This document shows positions 14,612 through 25,400 of a DNA stretch of 64,000 nt, piece after piece (positions within the stretch are counted from its first letter, which is position 1; each line of letters starts with the position of its first letter). The notes below the pieces were generated by a model, which had not been told where the DNA came from, did not search any database, and worked only from the letters and a program-made list of their open reading frames with translations. The stretch lies in assembly GCA_022316685.1 (NCBI GenBank), contig JAKJHU010000005.1, positions 12,068,707 to 12,132,706 on the forward strand, given 5' to 3'. The stretch comes from Progne subis subis. Its lineage: Eukaryota; Chordata; Aves; Passeriformes; Hirundinidae. The translations under genes were made by a program, and so were the position numbers.

Positions 14612-14919
14612 AAGTGGTTTCTTTCCTATTCAACTTTCTAACCCTCAGAGATTAAAGTGTTTTATCACGGAAACTTGTTAAAGCAATTCCAACCTGCCAT
14701 CCCCCAGCCTTTTTTTTTTTTTTTTTTTTTCCTTTTCTTTTCTTTTTAATCATAGAGTTCTATTTACAAATTAGGGTTGATTTCAACAGTGTCAGCTAAC
14801 CAAAAACAACAGCTTTTTTTTTTGGCAAAACCACACTTGCTGAAAAAAAAGAAAAAATGACCAACTTTGACAGTAACATTCTGCAATGGATTTTCACACC
14901 TACTAATGCTCCTACCTCC

Positions 14920-14963
14920 TGCCTCATACCATAGATATGGTATATCTATAGATATACCATAAA
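14920..14963. repeat. Overlapping AT-rich palindromes
   Basis: 14937-14960 is a perfect 24-bp palindrome centred on CTATAG, with arms ATGGTATATC / GATATACCAT. It overlaps a second inverted repeat just upstream (ATACCAT-AGAT-ATGGTAT). Alternative cruciforms are possible. No function is indicated. Confidence 0.85.
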
Positions 14964-16012
14964 CCCACACAGCATTGCCCTAAATATAGTTTTCAATTCT
15001 TGTGCCTTCTCTATTGTTTATTCCTCAAATATCCATGCCATCTTAAAATGAGGCATGGATAATATTTTCTTTTTCCTCCACAGCTGTAAGAACTTCAGCC
15101 CAATTTCCTAATTTCCTCATTTTTTTAATTCTACATAAATATTTTTTTTAATTTCCTTGGCACTGGAGCTTGGAGCAAATTTAGTTGCTCCACATTTACG
15201 AGTACATTTTTTAAAAGTATTTCATCTCATTTATTTTCCAGGATAAGCTTATTACTCGCCAAGCAGCTAAGCAGCAGAGGCATAGTGGTGCCTTGTGGGA
15301 GATCAAATGATACAGCCACAGCAAGTCCAAAATACAGCTACAAGGGTAACAACCTCTTGGAGAAAATGAATCATTCTTACCAAAAATTTCCTGGGAATAA
15401 TTTTCAGGAGTGACAGAATTTGTGGCTTTAGTGGCTTTGGAGAAAGTCAATCACTTCCCTTCTGTACAGTAAAAGATGCCAAGGTTAGCCACGAGGTATA
15501 ATTGGGTATCCTCTACACAGCAGAATATGTAGGAAAAGGCATTCATCAGAGTTATGACAAACAGTTACAAAAGTGTAAACAAATGTGGACAAACTATTAC
15601 TGTCCAAGTTATATGAAGCCAGTGATTTTAAGTAAGTTCTGTTTTACTTTTGCATGGTGGTCATCACCAACCACTAGGCAGGGCATTTCAGTGCTGAAAT
15701 TTTCCATTTTCTAAGCACTTGGTTAATTTTAGCTCATTAATCCTCATAGCACTCTAGATAGACAGGGTTAATTTCTAAAAACAAGGAGTCAACAGCAGAA
15801 GCATTGAAATTTTTTAACTTCTGATATGTACCTTCAGCCAAATTGAGCTTGATTTTTTAAAAAGGTCCCCTCTTCCAGCACTAGTGACTTTCAAAGGCAC
15901 CACTTCAGAAGAACAGACTCAATATGGACAGGCAAATGTTAGAAATTATTTTTGATAACAGTGGCCTTAAGAGTGACTCACTCAACTCTACCCAAGTAGA
16001 CAGAAAAGTATT

Positions 16013-17286
16013 AAACAGGGCAACCAGGGATCAGGCCCAGCTAGCAGAGGTTTAGGAAAGCCATGTCCTGCTTGAACAACCTGATCCCCTTTTATGAAGA
16101 GGTGACCCAACCAGTGGATGAGGAAAAGGCTGTGGACATAGCCAACCTGGCTTTCTGTCTTTCCATAAAGCCTTTGATAGTCTCTCCCACAGAATTCTCC
16201 TGGAGGAACTGCCAGCCCATGGCTTGGACAAGTGCACTCTTCCCTGGGTAGATGGCTGGAAAGCTGGGCCCAGAGGCTGCTGGTGAATGGAGTTCATCCA
16301 GCTGTAGGCCCATCATGGGTGGTGTTACTCTGGGCTCAGTGCTGGGGCCAGTCTGTCCTAATATCTTTATCAATAACCTGGATGAGGGGATCAAGTGCAC
16401 CCTCAGTCAGTTTGCAGGTGACACCAAATTGGGTTGGAGTGTTGACCTGCTGGAGGACAGGAAGGCTCTCCAGAGACATCTGGACAGGCTGGATCAATGG
16501 GCTGAGGCCAGTGGTATGAGGTTCAACAAGGCCAAGTTTGAAGTTCCTGCACTTGGGTTACAACAATCCCAGGCAGTTCTACAGGCTGGGGAACAGCAGC
16601 TGGAAAGTGGCCTGGCAGAAAAGGACCTGGGGGTGATGGGCAACAGCAGCTGAACATGAGGCAGCTGTGCCCAGGTGGCCAAGAAGGCAATGGCATCCTG
16701 GCCTGGATCAGCAATGGTGTGGCCAGCAGGAGCAGGGCAGGGATCATCCCCCCATTACTCAGCACTGGTGAGGGCACACCTCGAATGCTGTGCCCAGTTC
16801 TGGCCCCCTCAGTACAGGAAGGACATTGAGGGGCTGGAGCGGGTCCAGAGAAGGGCAACAGAGGTGGGGAAGGGTCTGGAGAGAGCCATATGAGGAGTGG
16901 TCATATGAGGGAGCTGGGGGTGTTTAGCCTGGAGAAAAGAAGGCCCAGAGGAGACTTTGTTGCTCTCTACAATTCCCTGAAAGGAGGGTGTAGCCATGTG
17001 GGGGATGGCCTCTTTTCCCAGAGAACAATAATGGGACAAGAGGAAATGGTCTCAAACTGTACCAGGGAATGTTCAGGTTGGACATCAGGAAGCATTTCTC
17101 CACTGAAAGGGCAGCTAGGCATGGGAACACGCTGCACAGAGATGTGGTGGAGTCACCATCCCCACAAGTGTTCAAGGAACAACTAGATGTGGCACTGAGC
17201 GCTATGGTTTGGTTGACATGGCAGCTTTTGGTCAAATGTTGGACTCAATGACGTTTAAGGTCTTTCCAACCCTAATGATTCTATGA
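16013..17286 (+). mobile_element. CR1 LINE, 5'-truncated copy with degraded reverse transcriptase
   Basis: About 1.27 kb of the 3' part of a chicken-repeat-1 retrotransposon. Translation near 16252-16653 gives a typical CR1 RT C-terminal stretch (NIFINNLDEGIKCTLSQFAG, DTKLGWSVDLLED). The FADD active-site motif reads FAGD. Frames are broken by stops and shifts. The end, ttccaaccctaatgattctatga, carries the ATTCTATG-type CR1 3' terminus. The copy is inactive and has the opposite orientation to TIAM2. Confidence 0.92.
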
Positions 17287-19230
17287 ATTTCCTAAAGACT
17301 GGATATGAATTTAAGAGTCCTTGGCCTCCAAATCCCTGCTTGGATCATTAAATACCCCCTCTACTAATCTAAAATCTTATTCAATTCCTGAGTAACAGGA
17401 CGCAGAACAGTTAAACCCTTTATGATTATCTATTAATTCAAAGTAATGCCATTTTCTTCTGTTTCATTTGAACTGATCAGGTGATCAGACCCTAAGCACT
17501 GAATTCAATTAATATACAAGTTCTTCTCACGAAGCTTAATTTAGAACTATTTGTTCCCTTTCAGAATAAAATAAATCTTCCTTAACTGCTTTTTAGCATA
17601 AAAGCAAATATACTATGTAGCTTTATCCACTAGTGCTTAAAATATAATACATACTACAGTAATTTCCTATTATAATGGAATATTTGCACAGGTTGCAAAT
17701 TTATCCCTGAGGAATGAGGAATCTAGTGAATGGACACATACATTTATTACACTGAATACTCGAGGTAATGCTGGCTTATGATATCAAGCCAAAAAGCTCG
17801 ATGATAGCCCTGATATAATTATGTAATTAATTAGCTCTATCATAATTTTTGGTTTATGACACTAACTTTTATGTGCCACTAGTCAATTTAATGGCATTTT
17901 AAATTGAAATAAGGCCCCTGAGAGAGATGCTACTTACTGAATCACAAATCTTGTATTCAGATTTCTTTTAATTTCAAAAGATGACCTAATAAAATTGCTT
18001 TATAATTAAATCCATTCTAGCAACTTCTCCTATGTGATTCTTTCTCTTCTCCCATTTTTAATTACGAAAAAAATTCCAATCAGAAAACACTTGCCATTGT
18101 AATTATATGCAAAAATCAGCGATCTTTTTTTGTATCTCATGCTGCTCCCTTCACACAACACTGCATCCTGGCTAGCTTTCCTGCTGAATTTTACTAGCAT
18201 CCTCCAGAGGCAGAGGGACAAAACTGCACCTTTTACACTGAAAAGCTCGTTAAATTTACTTCTATCTTGTTTGAAAAATAGTCAAGGCGTGGGAAGAAAG
18301 AGGAGCAAAGCCCCACATACTTTCTATTTCAGACAGACATTCACAAGTGTTCTGATCACAAGATGTAGTTCTCCAGTGAAGTAACATCAGATAAAGGAAG
18401 GTGAGGGAGTCCATGGCTCACCTTCACCCGTAGTGGCAGTTCCTCTATGTGCCACCTCCTATTTCCAGCTGAAAAGGTGACCCAGCAGTAGGCATTGGCA
18501 CCTCCTTGGGGCTGGGAGTTGTGGTGTCATCAAGGAGCATTCCTTAGCACATAGACACCTTCCCTGCCTGGTGCTCCTCACATGGATACCCATCAGGATT
18601 TCAGCCTGACACGGCACGGTTAAGCACCTCATTCACCCTGTGCTTAAAACAGTGGTATTACACCAAGTAAGGACTATGAGCAGGTAGAAGCAGAACGATC
18701 CCCATAAAAGCTATTCTCAAAGGCTTTATTACACACAGGGGTTGGTACCCAGCAGGAGCACAATATCACTGGACAGGAGCAGAGCTCAACCACTCCTTTC
18801 TGAGGTGATGATGACTATTGCATTGAAGATACTCTTAATGTATGTGGTACTTTGCCACACAGAAAGCACGGCAAACACAGAACAATACTCTGCTTCTGAA
18901 AGCCATTACATCATTTCAGCCACTGATGCCTGGGAAATGGATGCATTGGAGATAATCAAGATGGCATAGAACAGTTAAGAGAACTCCTGATAATAGTGGA
19001 TAGTACAGACAAACAGATTAAAATATTATCATTTCCCTGCAGACATAATCATATTCTGTTCTATTTCTGCTCCCTAAAAATAATAACAGACAGATATTGA
19101 GCACAAATGGAACTTAGACAGTTTGTGCTTGTGTTTTTAAGACAAGCACATAATTTTAATCATGACAGTTTTAAAAAACAGTGATATTCGAACTGAGGTG
19201 AAAGTAATAGAATTATTGTCAATTTCTTAC

Positions 19231-19491
19231 CATTTGCTGTATTCTTTTTGAAGTTATCTAGAAACTCTTCCAGGAGCTGTGACTGGTTTGGAGGGGGCAA
19301 CAAAGTCTTTGGGTCCCTAGAAATGTCACCATCTGACCAGGACGCACATAATTGTTGCTGGGTCCCGCAATGGCTTGTTCTCACTGTAAGCATTACACTT
19401 CTCTCTGAAAACAGTAACTCCATCTGCCTGAGGTCAAGATCAGACACAGCCTCTCCATTTATGCTCAGGATTTCATTGCCTATTCGGAGCC
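19231..19491 (-). CDS. TIAM2: TIAM2 coding exon 12 (residues 958-1044; end of PDZ and tail)
   Basis: The exon lies between tgctgccag|GG (phase 1) and AATG|GTAAGA (phase 1), 261 bases. LRIGNEILSINGEAVSDLDL and RQMELLFSERSVMLTV complete the PDZ domain. The tail CASWSDGDISRDPKTLLPPP followed by NQSQLLEEFLDNFKKNTAN leads towards the DH domain and is close to mammalian TIAM2. It is the last coding exon found; the next one must start by completing a G-initial codon (Asp in mammals) and lies outside the window. Confidence 0.95.
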
Positions 19492-22400
19492 CTGGCAGCA
19501 TGTGAAAGCAAAGGAGAGGAGAAAAAAAAAAAAAAAAGGTAATATAATATAATATAAAAAGAGTCACAACCCTAACCTTATGCTGGCTCACCTTTTATCT
19601 CTTTGGTTTGAATTCAAATAGCCTAATCCTACCACAAGTCCATTAGGACCAGTGGGAGCTTTATTTCTACTATTGACCTCATGCTTGCTTACTTTGATAG
19701 GTGCTTCCCACAGTACAGCAATCAAGTTGGTTTTGTTTAAAGATGCTACAGAATTGGGTGGGTGGGAGAGCAGCACAGCTTTCAAGATTAGAATAGAGGC
19801 ACCTCTCACAACCAGATACCATCACTATACCATAACACATATTTCATCATCTGTGAAGTCATGCAGATCAAATTAGTCAGGCAAAGCTGCAACAACTAAG
19901 GATGAAGTTTTTATCAGCTTTTATAAAAATCTAAACAGTGGCAAGTGCTGTCTTTCTAAGTCAGCAAAACTAAGTGGATATCACCATCAGGTAGCAAATG
20001 AATATCTGTCCCCATTTCTCTGGGGCTGTTTTTCAGAGAGCGGAACCCACGTGATCCTCACATGTGCCGATGAAGAGAGGCACAGTTCCTGAGCAGTGTA
20101 GTGGGAAGGTGCTCAGAGAAATGTATGCAGAAAACTGTTCTGGGGAGGAAGGCTTTTTGCCAGCAAAAGTGGAAACAATGGGTCATGGAAACTGATCAAG
20201 CCCATGAAGTTCCCTAGTGTGAGATGAACTATTTCTCCAGTTTGTTCCTCTGTTCAAAAGCACTCGGTTGGATGGCTGAACAAAGACTTTGTCTCCAAGG
20301 GTGAACAAGAACTGTCCTCACTACACTGAAAGGATAATTCAGTTACTCTGTGGACACTATTTTTCCTACTATTACATACTTTCCATGGTCTTCAGGAAAG
20401 AAAACTGTGAACAGTAAAAGCCAAGAAACATTTCAGACAGCATTACTAAAGCTCCTTCAAGTTTTTGGACCAAAAAAGATAATGAAAAATAGTTTTAAAC
20501 ACAAACAGGATACAATACCTTCCTTGTATGCCAGTCCATCAGGGAGAACATCACTTACAAAGATATGGGTGAGATGCTCATTCTCAGCAACTTGGGCTGT
20601 GACAGCAAAGCCTGAAGTAAAAGAAGTTTAAATCAAATAAACGTTCTTGGGAACATTTCCTTTTTATTTCCTGTATTTAGTAGACATTACATGAGAAGGA
20701 AGATACTTCTCATGAGAACATATCCATAGAGCATATGGAAATTACCACAGGGTTACTAAGTCATTTTAAGGCCTGTTAAAATTAGTAAGACTTTTTGACT
20801 CCCAGATAATGCCATGCTCTGCTGTAAAAAAAAGAAAAAAATTACATTTCAAAAAAAGTATTTTCTATCTCAGCTCCATGACATTTCCATAACACAGCCC
20901 AGCTCATCATTACAGTAAGAGTTCTGCAGAGTGTCCATCAGACATAGAGGTGTATTAAACAATTCCAAAAACTGGAAACCCAAACTATAAAGCAGCAAAC
21001 TATACTAGACTAATGAGTGGGAAAGGTCAGAAAATAATAATTTAAAACTGACTTGCAGCTAAAGCAAAGCACAAAGCTGCCTTACAAAGGTATCCTTGCA
21101 AGATACGTAAATATCCTAGACATAACTACCTCCCATGGACAAAAACCTGTCAGAACTAGTTCCAAAGTATATTTTTGATACTGTGCCAACAGAGGATCCC
21201 ACTACAAAAAAAATGGCAGACCTTGACCATTGCCTGACTGAAAGCACTTACATTAATCCTGGCAAAAGACATTCATTTTTCAGACAAGCCCATGCTTCAG
21301 TTACTTTGCCACAATTATTTGGTAGGAAAATTAGAAAGTAGGATCCTTCCAAAACATAAGAAATTAAATTGCTAGTGTAGAATAATCAGTTTGGGTCTTT
21401 GTTATAATGCCTCGAATTCTTTGCAGACTCACACTTTGAGCTATCACAGATGGCTCTTAGAAACAAAAAAGTTATGAAGAGAGAAAGCAAGCAATAAGAA
21501 TAAAAAGAAAAATTCCTGTGAGCTTACCATAATCACATATGTTTTCAGTCTTTGTAAGATGAACATGGTAAACATTTAATGGACAGATTTCTATTTCGTC
21601 ATATACCTGTTAGAAAAGAACAGTAGCAGAAGTCATCAAATTATGAAAATGCAAGCATCAAACTCCAGATACAGCATGAGAAACAAGCACAACATTCTTG
21701 GAATCAAGACTTGCTGTCCTTACACAGAGAACCTTGTTACTGTGTAAGCATTACTGGGACTAAAGCTAAAGACCAAAAAACCCACCCTGGAGCACAGACT
21801 GACACTCTACTTTTGTACTGAAAGCCTCATTCACGTCTTCAAACATTCATTGAACAAAGTGTGTGCAGTGCCTAGCCACTCAAAACTGTGAACCAGAATG
21901 ATAGAATGCAGTTCCAGAACAGCTTTAAACCCTTATCTTAGATCTAAATTTCACTCATTTGTAGGTGATAACTCAACTGCAGCTACTGACATCACAAGAC
22001 TTTATCTAAAAGGAGTTACACTTTCCTGGTCTACTATGTATTCATATGGTTCAGGCGCACAATACTCAGTATTTTCATCAACCAATCTTCTGAGTTGTAG
22101 GCCATAGTGTCTTGGCTCCAGCTGTTTCATCTAAAGAAGAAAAAGAATGGAGTTTGGAATTCATTATTTATTTCCAGAATCCTAAAAGACAGAGAAGCGA
22201 CACACACACACAACAAGCTTCTAAAATCATGCAAAAGCAAACTCAAAAATTAATTTTCTACCTATGTTGGTAGTACAAAAAAAACCTTAAATGCATTGCT
22301 TAAAATATAAAGTTACTGTGCTATTTCCATTTGGCCTTATAATCCTCTCAAATCCTTTCATAAACACTATGTCTTGGCTATTAGATTAACTGAGCACTAA

Positions 22401-25400
22401 TATGTTTCCAAAGATATCTCAGGAGTCTTCTGCCTTATGAACTGAACACACACAACCACCTCTTTCTATGACTTTTCCTAATGATTCAGTTCTGCTCAGC
22501 AGCTTTTTTTTGCTTCTGATGTAGAAAATGTGTGTGCATGTACAGGCAGTCAGGAGAGGGGATGGGATGGCAAGCAGGTTCCCTATGGGTTTCCCTTTAT
22601 TAGATTTTATTTTTATTGCTGGGTTTCATCTACGAGCAGAGAGTCTCCCCTATATATATATATTTAATTTTTTATTTTTTTTTAACCACATGAGGTCAAA
22701 GCAAAGACCCTGTCTCAACAGGAAGCCAAAGGGAAATAGGAATATTCCCAAAAGATATTAGCCTGAAAGTGCTGAGCCCTTGATGGGAGGCTCTGAAAAA
22801 ATCAGGATATTGGTGAGACCATGGCACAAACCCTTTCATTTTAGCATATTAATAGACCACCAATTCTAAAAGAGGAGGAAGCAACATTTACAATATTTAC
22901 AGCCTCCCTGAGGGTTATTTAACCCTTCAACACGTCTCAGCAGCTTACGAAATCTAACTCTACTGAGTAACTGGTAGTTAAATAAACATTTTTATTACAT
23001 GCTACAGTTTACAAGTCACTTGTGCTCTATATCCTGAAAAATTGTATTCAAATGCACAAGTTTGTTTGGTTGTTTTTTGTTTGTTTGTTTGTTTGGGGTT
23101 TTTTTGTTTGTTTGTTTGTTTGGGGTTTTTTTGTTTGTTTGTTTGTTTGGTTTGGTTTGTTTTGTTCTTTGTTTTTTGTATGTGATATCCAAAAACCTCA
23201 GATGGAAAACAGAAATTAGAAAGTATAAACCTCAGGGGAAAAATAAAGTCCTAAGAACTCTTCTGAAATTTTGCCTTATCCACATAGCATTCAAACATTT
23301 TCTGTTAAGAAGAAATATTCCTTACACTCACCAGAGCAGAATGAAAATGTAAGAAGGAAAAGAACCAGGATAGATGAGCAGAAAGTAGTCAGCATTAGAG
23401 AATGCTTATGAAAAGCTTTACACACAGAATAGAAAGACAAAATAAAACAGAAAAACATTTAAGAAAAAAAAAATCAAAGAATTTAAAACTAAATTTTCAT
23501 GCGATACAGACAATGAAAATTAAAAGCTTTACAATTACAAACATTTTGGAATGATGGATTAAGAGAGGTAAGGAACTTCCTTTTCGACCTAATTTTACTT
23601 TTATAAATTTTATTTCCTCCTTCAGGGGTCTCGCCCGGCGCCCCGAGGACTGCAGAGCGCTCTGGCCCTTCCGCGCCACCTGGTGGCCAAGTCGTGTAAC
23701 AGACAATCCCTTCAGCCCGACCGGGCACAGCCAAGTTTTTAAACGTAAAGACAAACACTGAACATTTTCTCAAGGATTCAGTCTCCACCGGGAGAAGCCA
23801 CGAGAAGATAATTTCTTCTGAATGATGCCCTGTACACGCATTGGGAGTTGCCTAAATCAGAGTGCTTATTTTGATTTTAAAAGCTACAGTTTTGTCTGGA
23901 TTGTTAAAAGCTTTGTGCCTTTTTTTTTTTTTTTTTTTTCTTTTTCCCCCACACAATATTAGCACATGAAAAGAGCCATTCAGTTGGGCTCTTTCCTCCA
24001 TTAAAGCATGAAAATTCATTAACTTCAAGCCAGTTCAATGAGTTCACAGGGAAAATCACCATAACCTATGCCAAAAGATACAGCTGGATCTTGTCCGGCA
24101 CAGGACTCCTTTTTTCCCTGTTTTTCCCCTTGTGAAATAAATAAAATATATTTACCAGTTGGCCAGGAAACAGAACTTGGGGGTAAAGAGCTCTTTTTCC
24201 CAAAAAGCTGTTTAGCATAATTTAAGTGACTCGAATCGAGAAGTTGCAGAGCTAAGTTCAAGCACTGATACGTATGGGGGTAGAAATGTTAGGTATGCTA
24301 CAATGTTCCAGAGTTGCTGGTGTTTTTTCTGTAGCTAGAACCGGTATTTCTATTTTGCCTTCAACCTGTGACTCAGTTTTCTGTCCCATGATCTATAGCA
24401 ATCCCTCTCAAATTGCCAGCACCGACTTTCACAAGCGAAGTCACTCTTTGAAATTCACAAATAGAGCTTGTATTTAATTAAAAGCTTAAAAAGGTCCTTT
24501 CAGGAGCAAACCTATACGGTAGTGTCTGTCACAGCAGTCTTAAATGTCCTAATCTCCTGGCTCTAACTCAACCAGTCCCTGTCGCTCCTGTGTGATTTGG
24601 GCAGAGCAACCAGGTTTGCTGCAAGGACAACACAGAGTGGACACGTGTGACACTTCCCAGGGCTGACTGCCTGGAACACCGCCACTGCCCTTGAAGTACC
24701 CTCTGTGGGCTGCCTCCAGCAACACTTCTTGAAAACCTTTCCACAGCCCTACTGCCTTGGCTACAGCATATAAAAACACAACTAAGGAAAGAGAGCAATA
24801 TGCCTTGAGACAATGTCGGGGAGATGCTTATTATGCATTATTAGTATTATATATTATCTCATTACTGTATTTTTATAGATAATGATAATCTTATCACAGT
24901 TCTTCCTATTTGCACAGCCACTGATATACTATGTTCCTTCCTCAAGTCCACAGCTATTTACAAGGTGAAATTGTGCATGAAAAATAAGTACCTTGCATGC
25001 CAAAGACAAAACATCCTCCACCCTGTGCTCTGGCTTGAGTGTCAGCGCCACTGCTTGGCCATCACAAAAATGAACGTACGTCTGTGTTTCCCAAGCATTC
25101 TCCTTCTGGATGCTCTCTGGCACTGAGCAGTAGACATTCAAATAATCGTCGACTTGCTGCTGGAAATAAGGGAGAAAGGTACAACATATGTGGATGCTAG
25201 AAAAAACAAACAACCCCCACAACAACCAAAGTGTAATTACATTAGCAGTTTGCGGTGATCATGTATTCAAAAACAGTGCTGCGTGCTTTCCGCATGGCAA
25301 GCCAGGGAAAGAGTTCTGTTACCTGCTCTCATTCACCATTGAAGACCTGATTTTCTGAAGCTCGGACTGAACTTGCTGTGCTTTCACATTACGGAATTTC

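Larger units (their letters stand above)
1..19230 (-). other. Start of TIAM2 intron 12 (longer than 19 kb)
   Basis: It begins with GTAAGA after exon 12 and does not end in the window. I searched it for the DH and second PH exons and saw none. It holds the LTR at 3566-4626, the CR1 copy at 16013-17286, homopolymer and AAAC/GTTT tracts, a palindrome near 14937 and two relatively GC-rich stretches (11390-11720, 13860-14460). In mammals the short TIAM2 isoform starts downstream of the PDZ, so an internal promoter could lie in this intron; none is evident by eye. Confidence 0.75.
22131..24991 (-). other. TIAM2 intron 8 (2861 bp)
   Basis: Intron bounded by GTACTT and TTTAG. It contains the CpG cluster with the CTCF-type motif (about 23625-23735), a T tract at 23919-23945, the GTTT minisatellite at 23062-23177 and an AT-rich run at 22649-22684. 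Confidence 0.85.

Noticed and set aside
16092..17235. Many open frames on both strands around 16.0-17.3 kb
   Set aside because: They are fragments or shadows of the degraded CR1 reverse transcriptase and its tail, not host genes.
1..19230. DH and second PH exons of TIAM2
   Set aside because: I looked for the expected coding stretches on the minus strand and found none, so they must lie outside the window.
23022..23352. Cys/Phe/Leu/Val-rich frames near 23.0-23.3 kb resembling membrane peptides
   Set aside because: They are translations of the GTTT minisatellite.
23489..23788. Minus-strand open frames across the CpG cluster in intron 8, considered as an alternative first exon
   Set aside because: The frames are open mainly because of the GC-rich patch. 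The protein is not recognisable and no convincing donor into exon 9 was seen.
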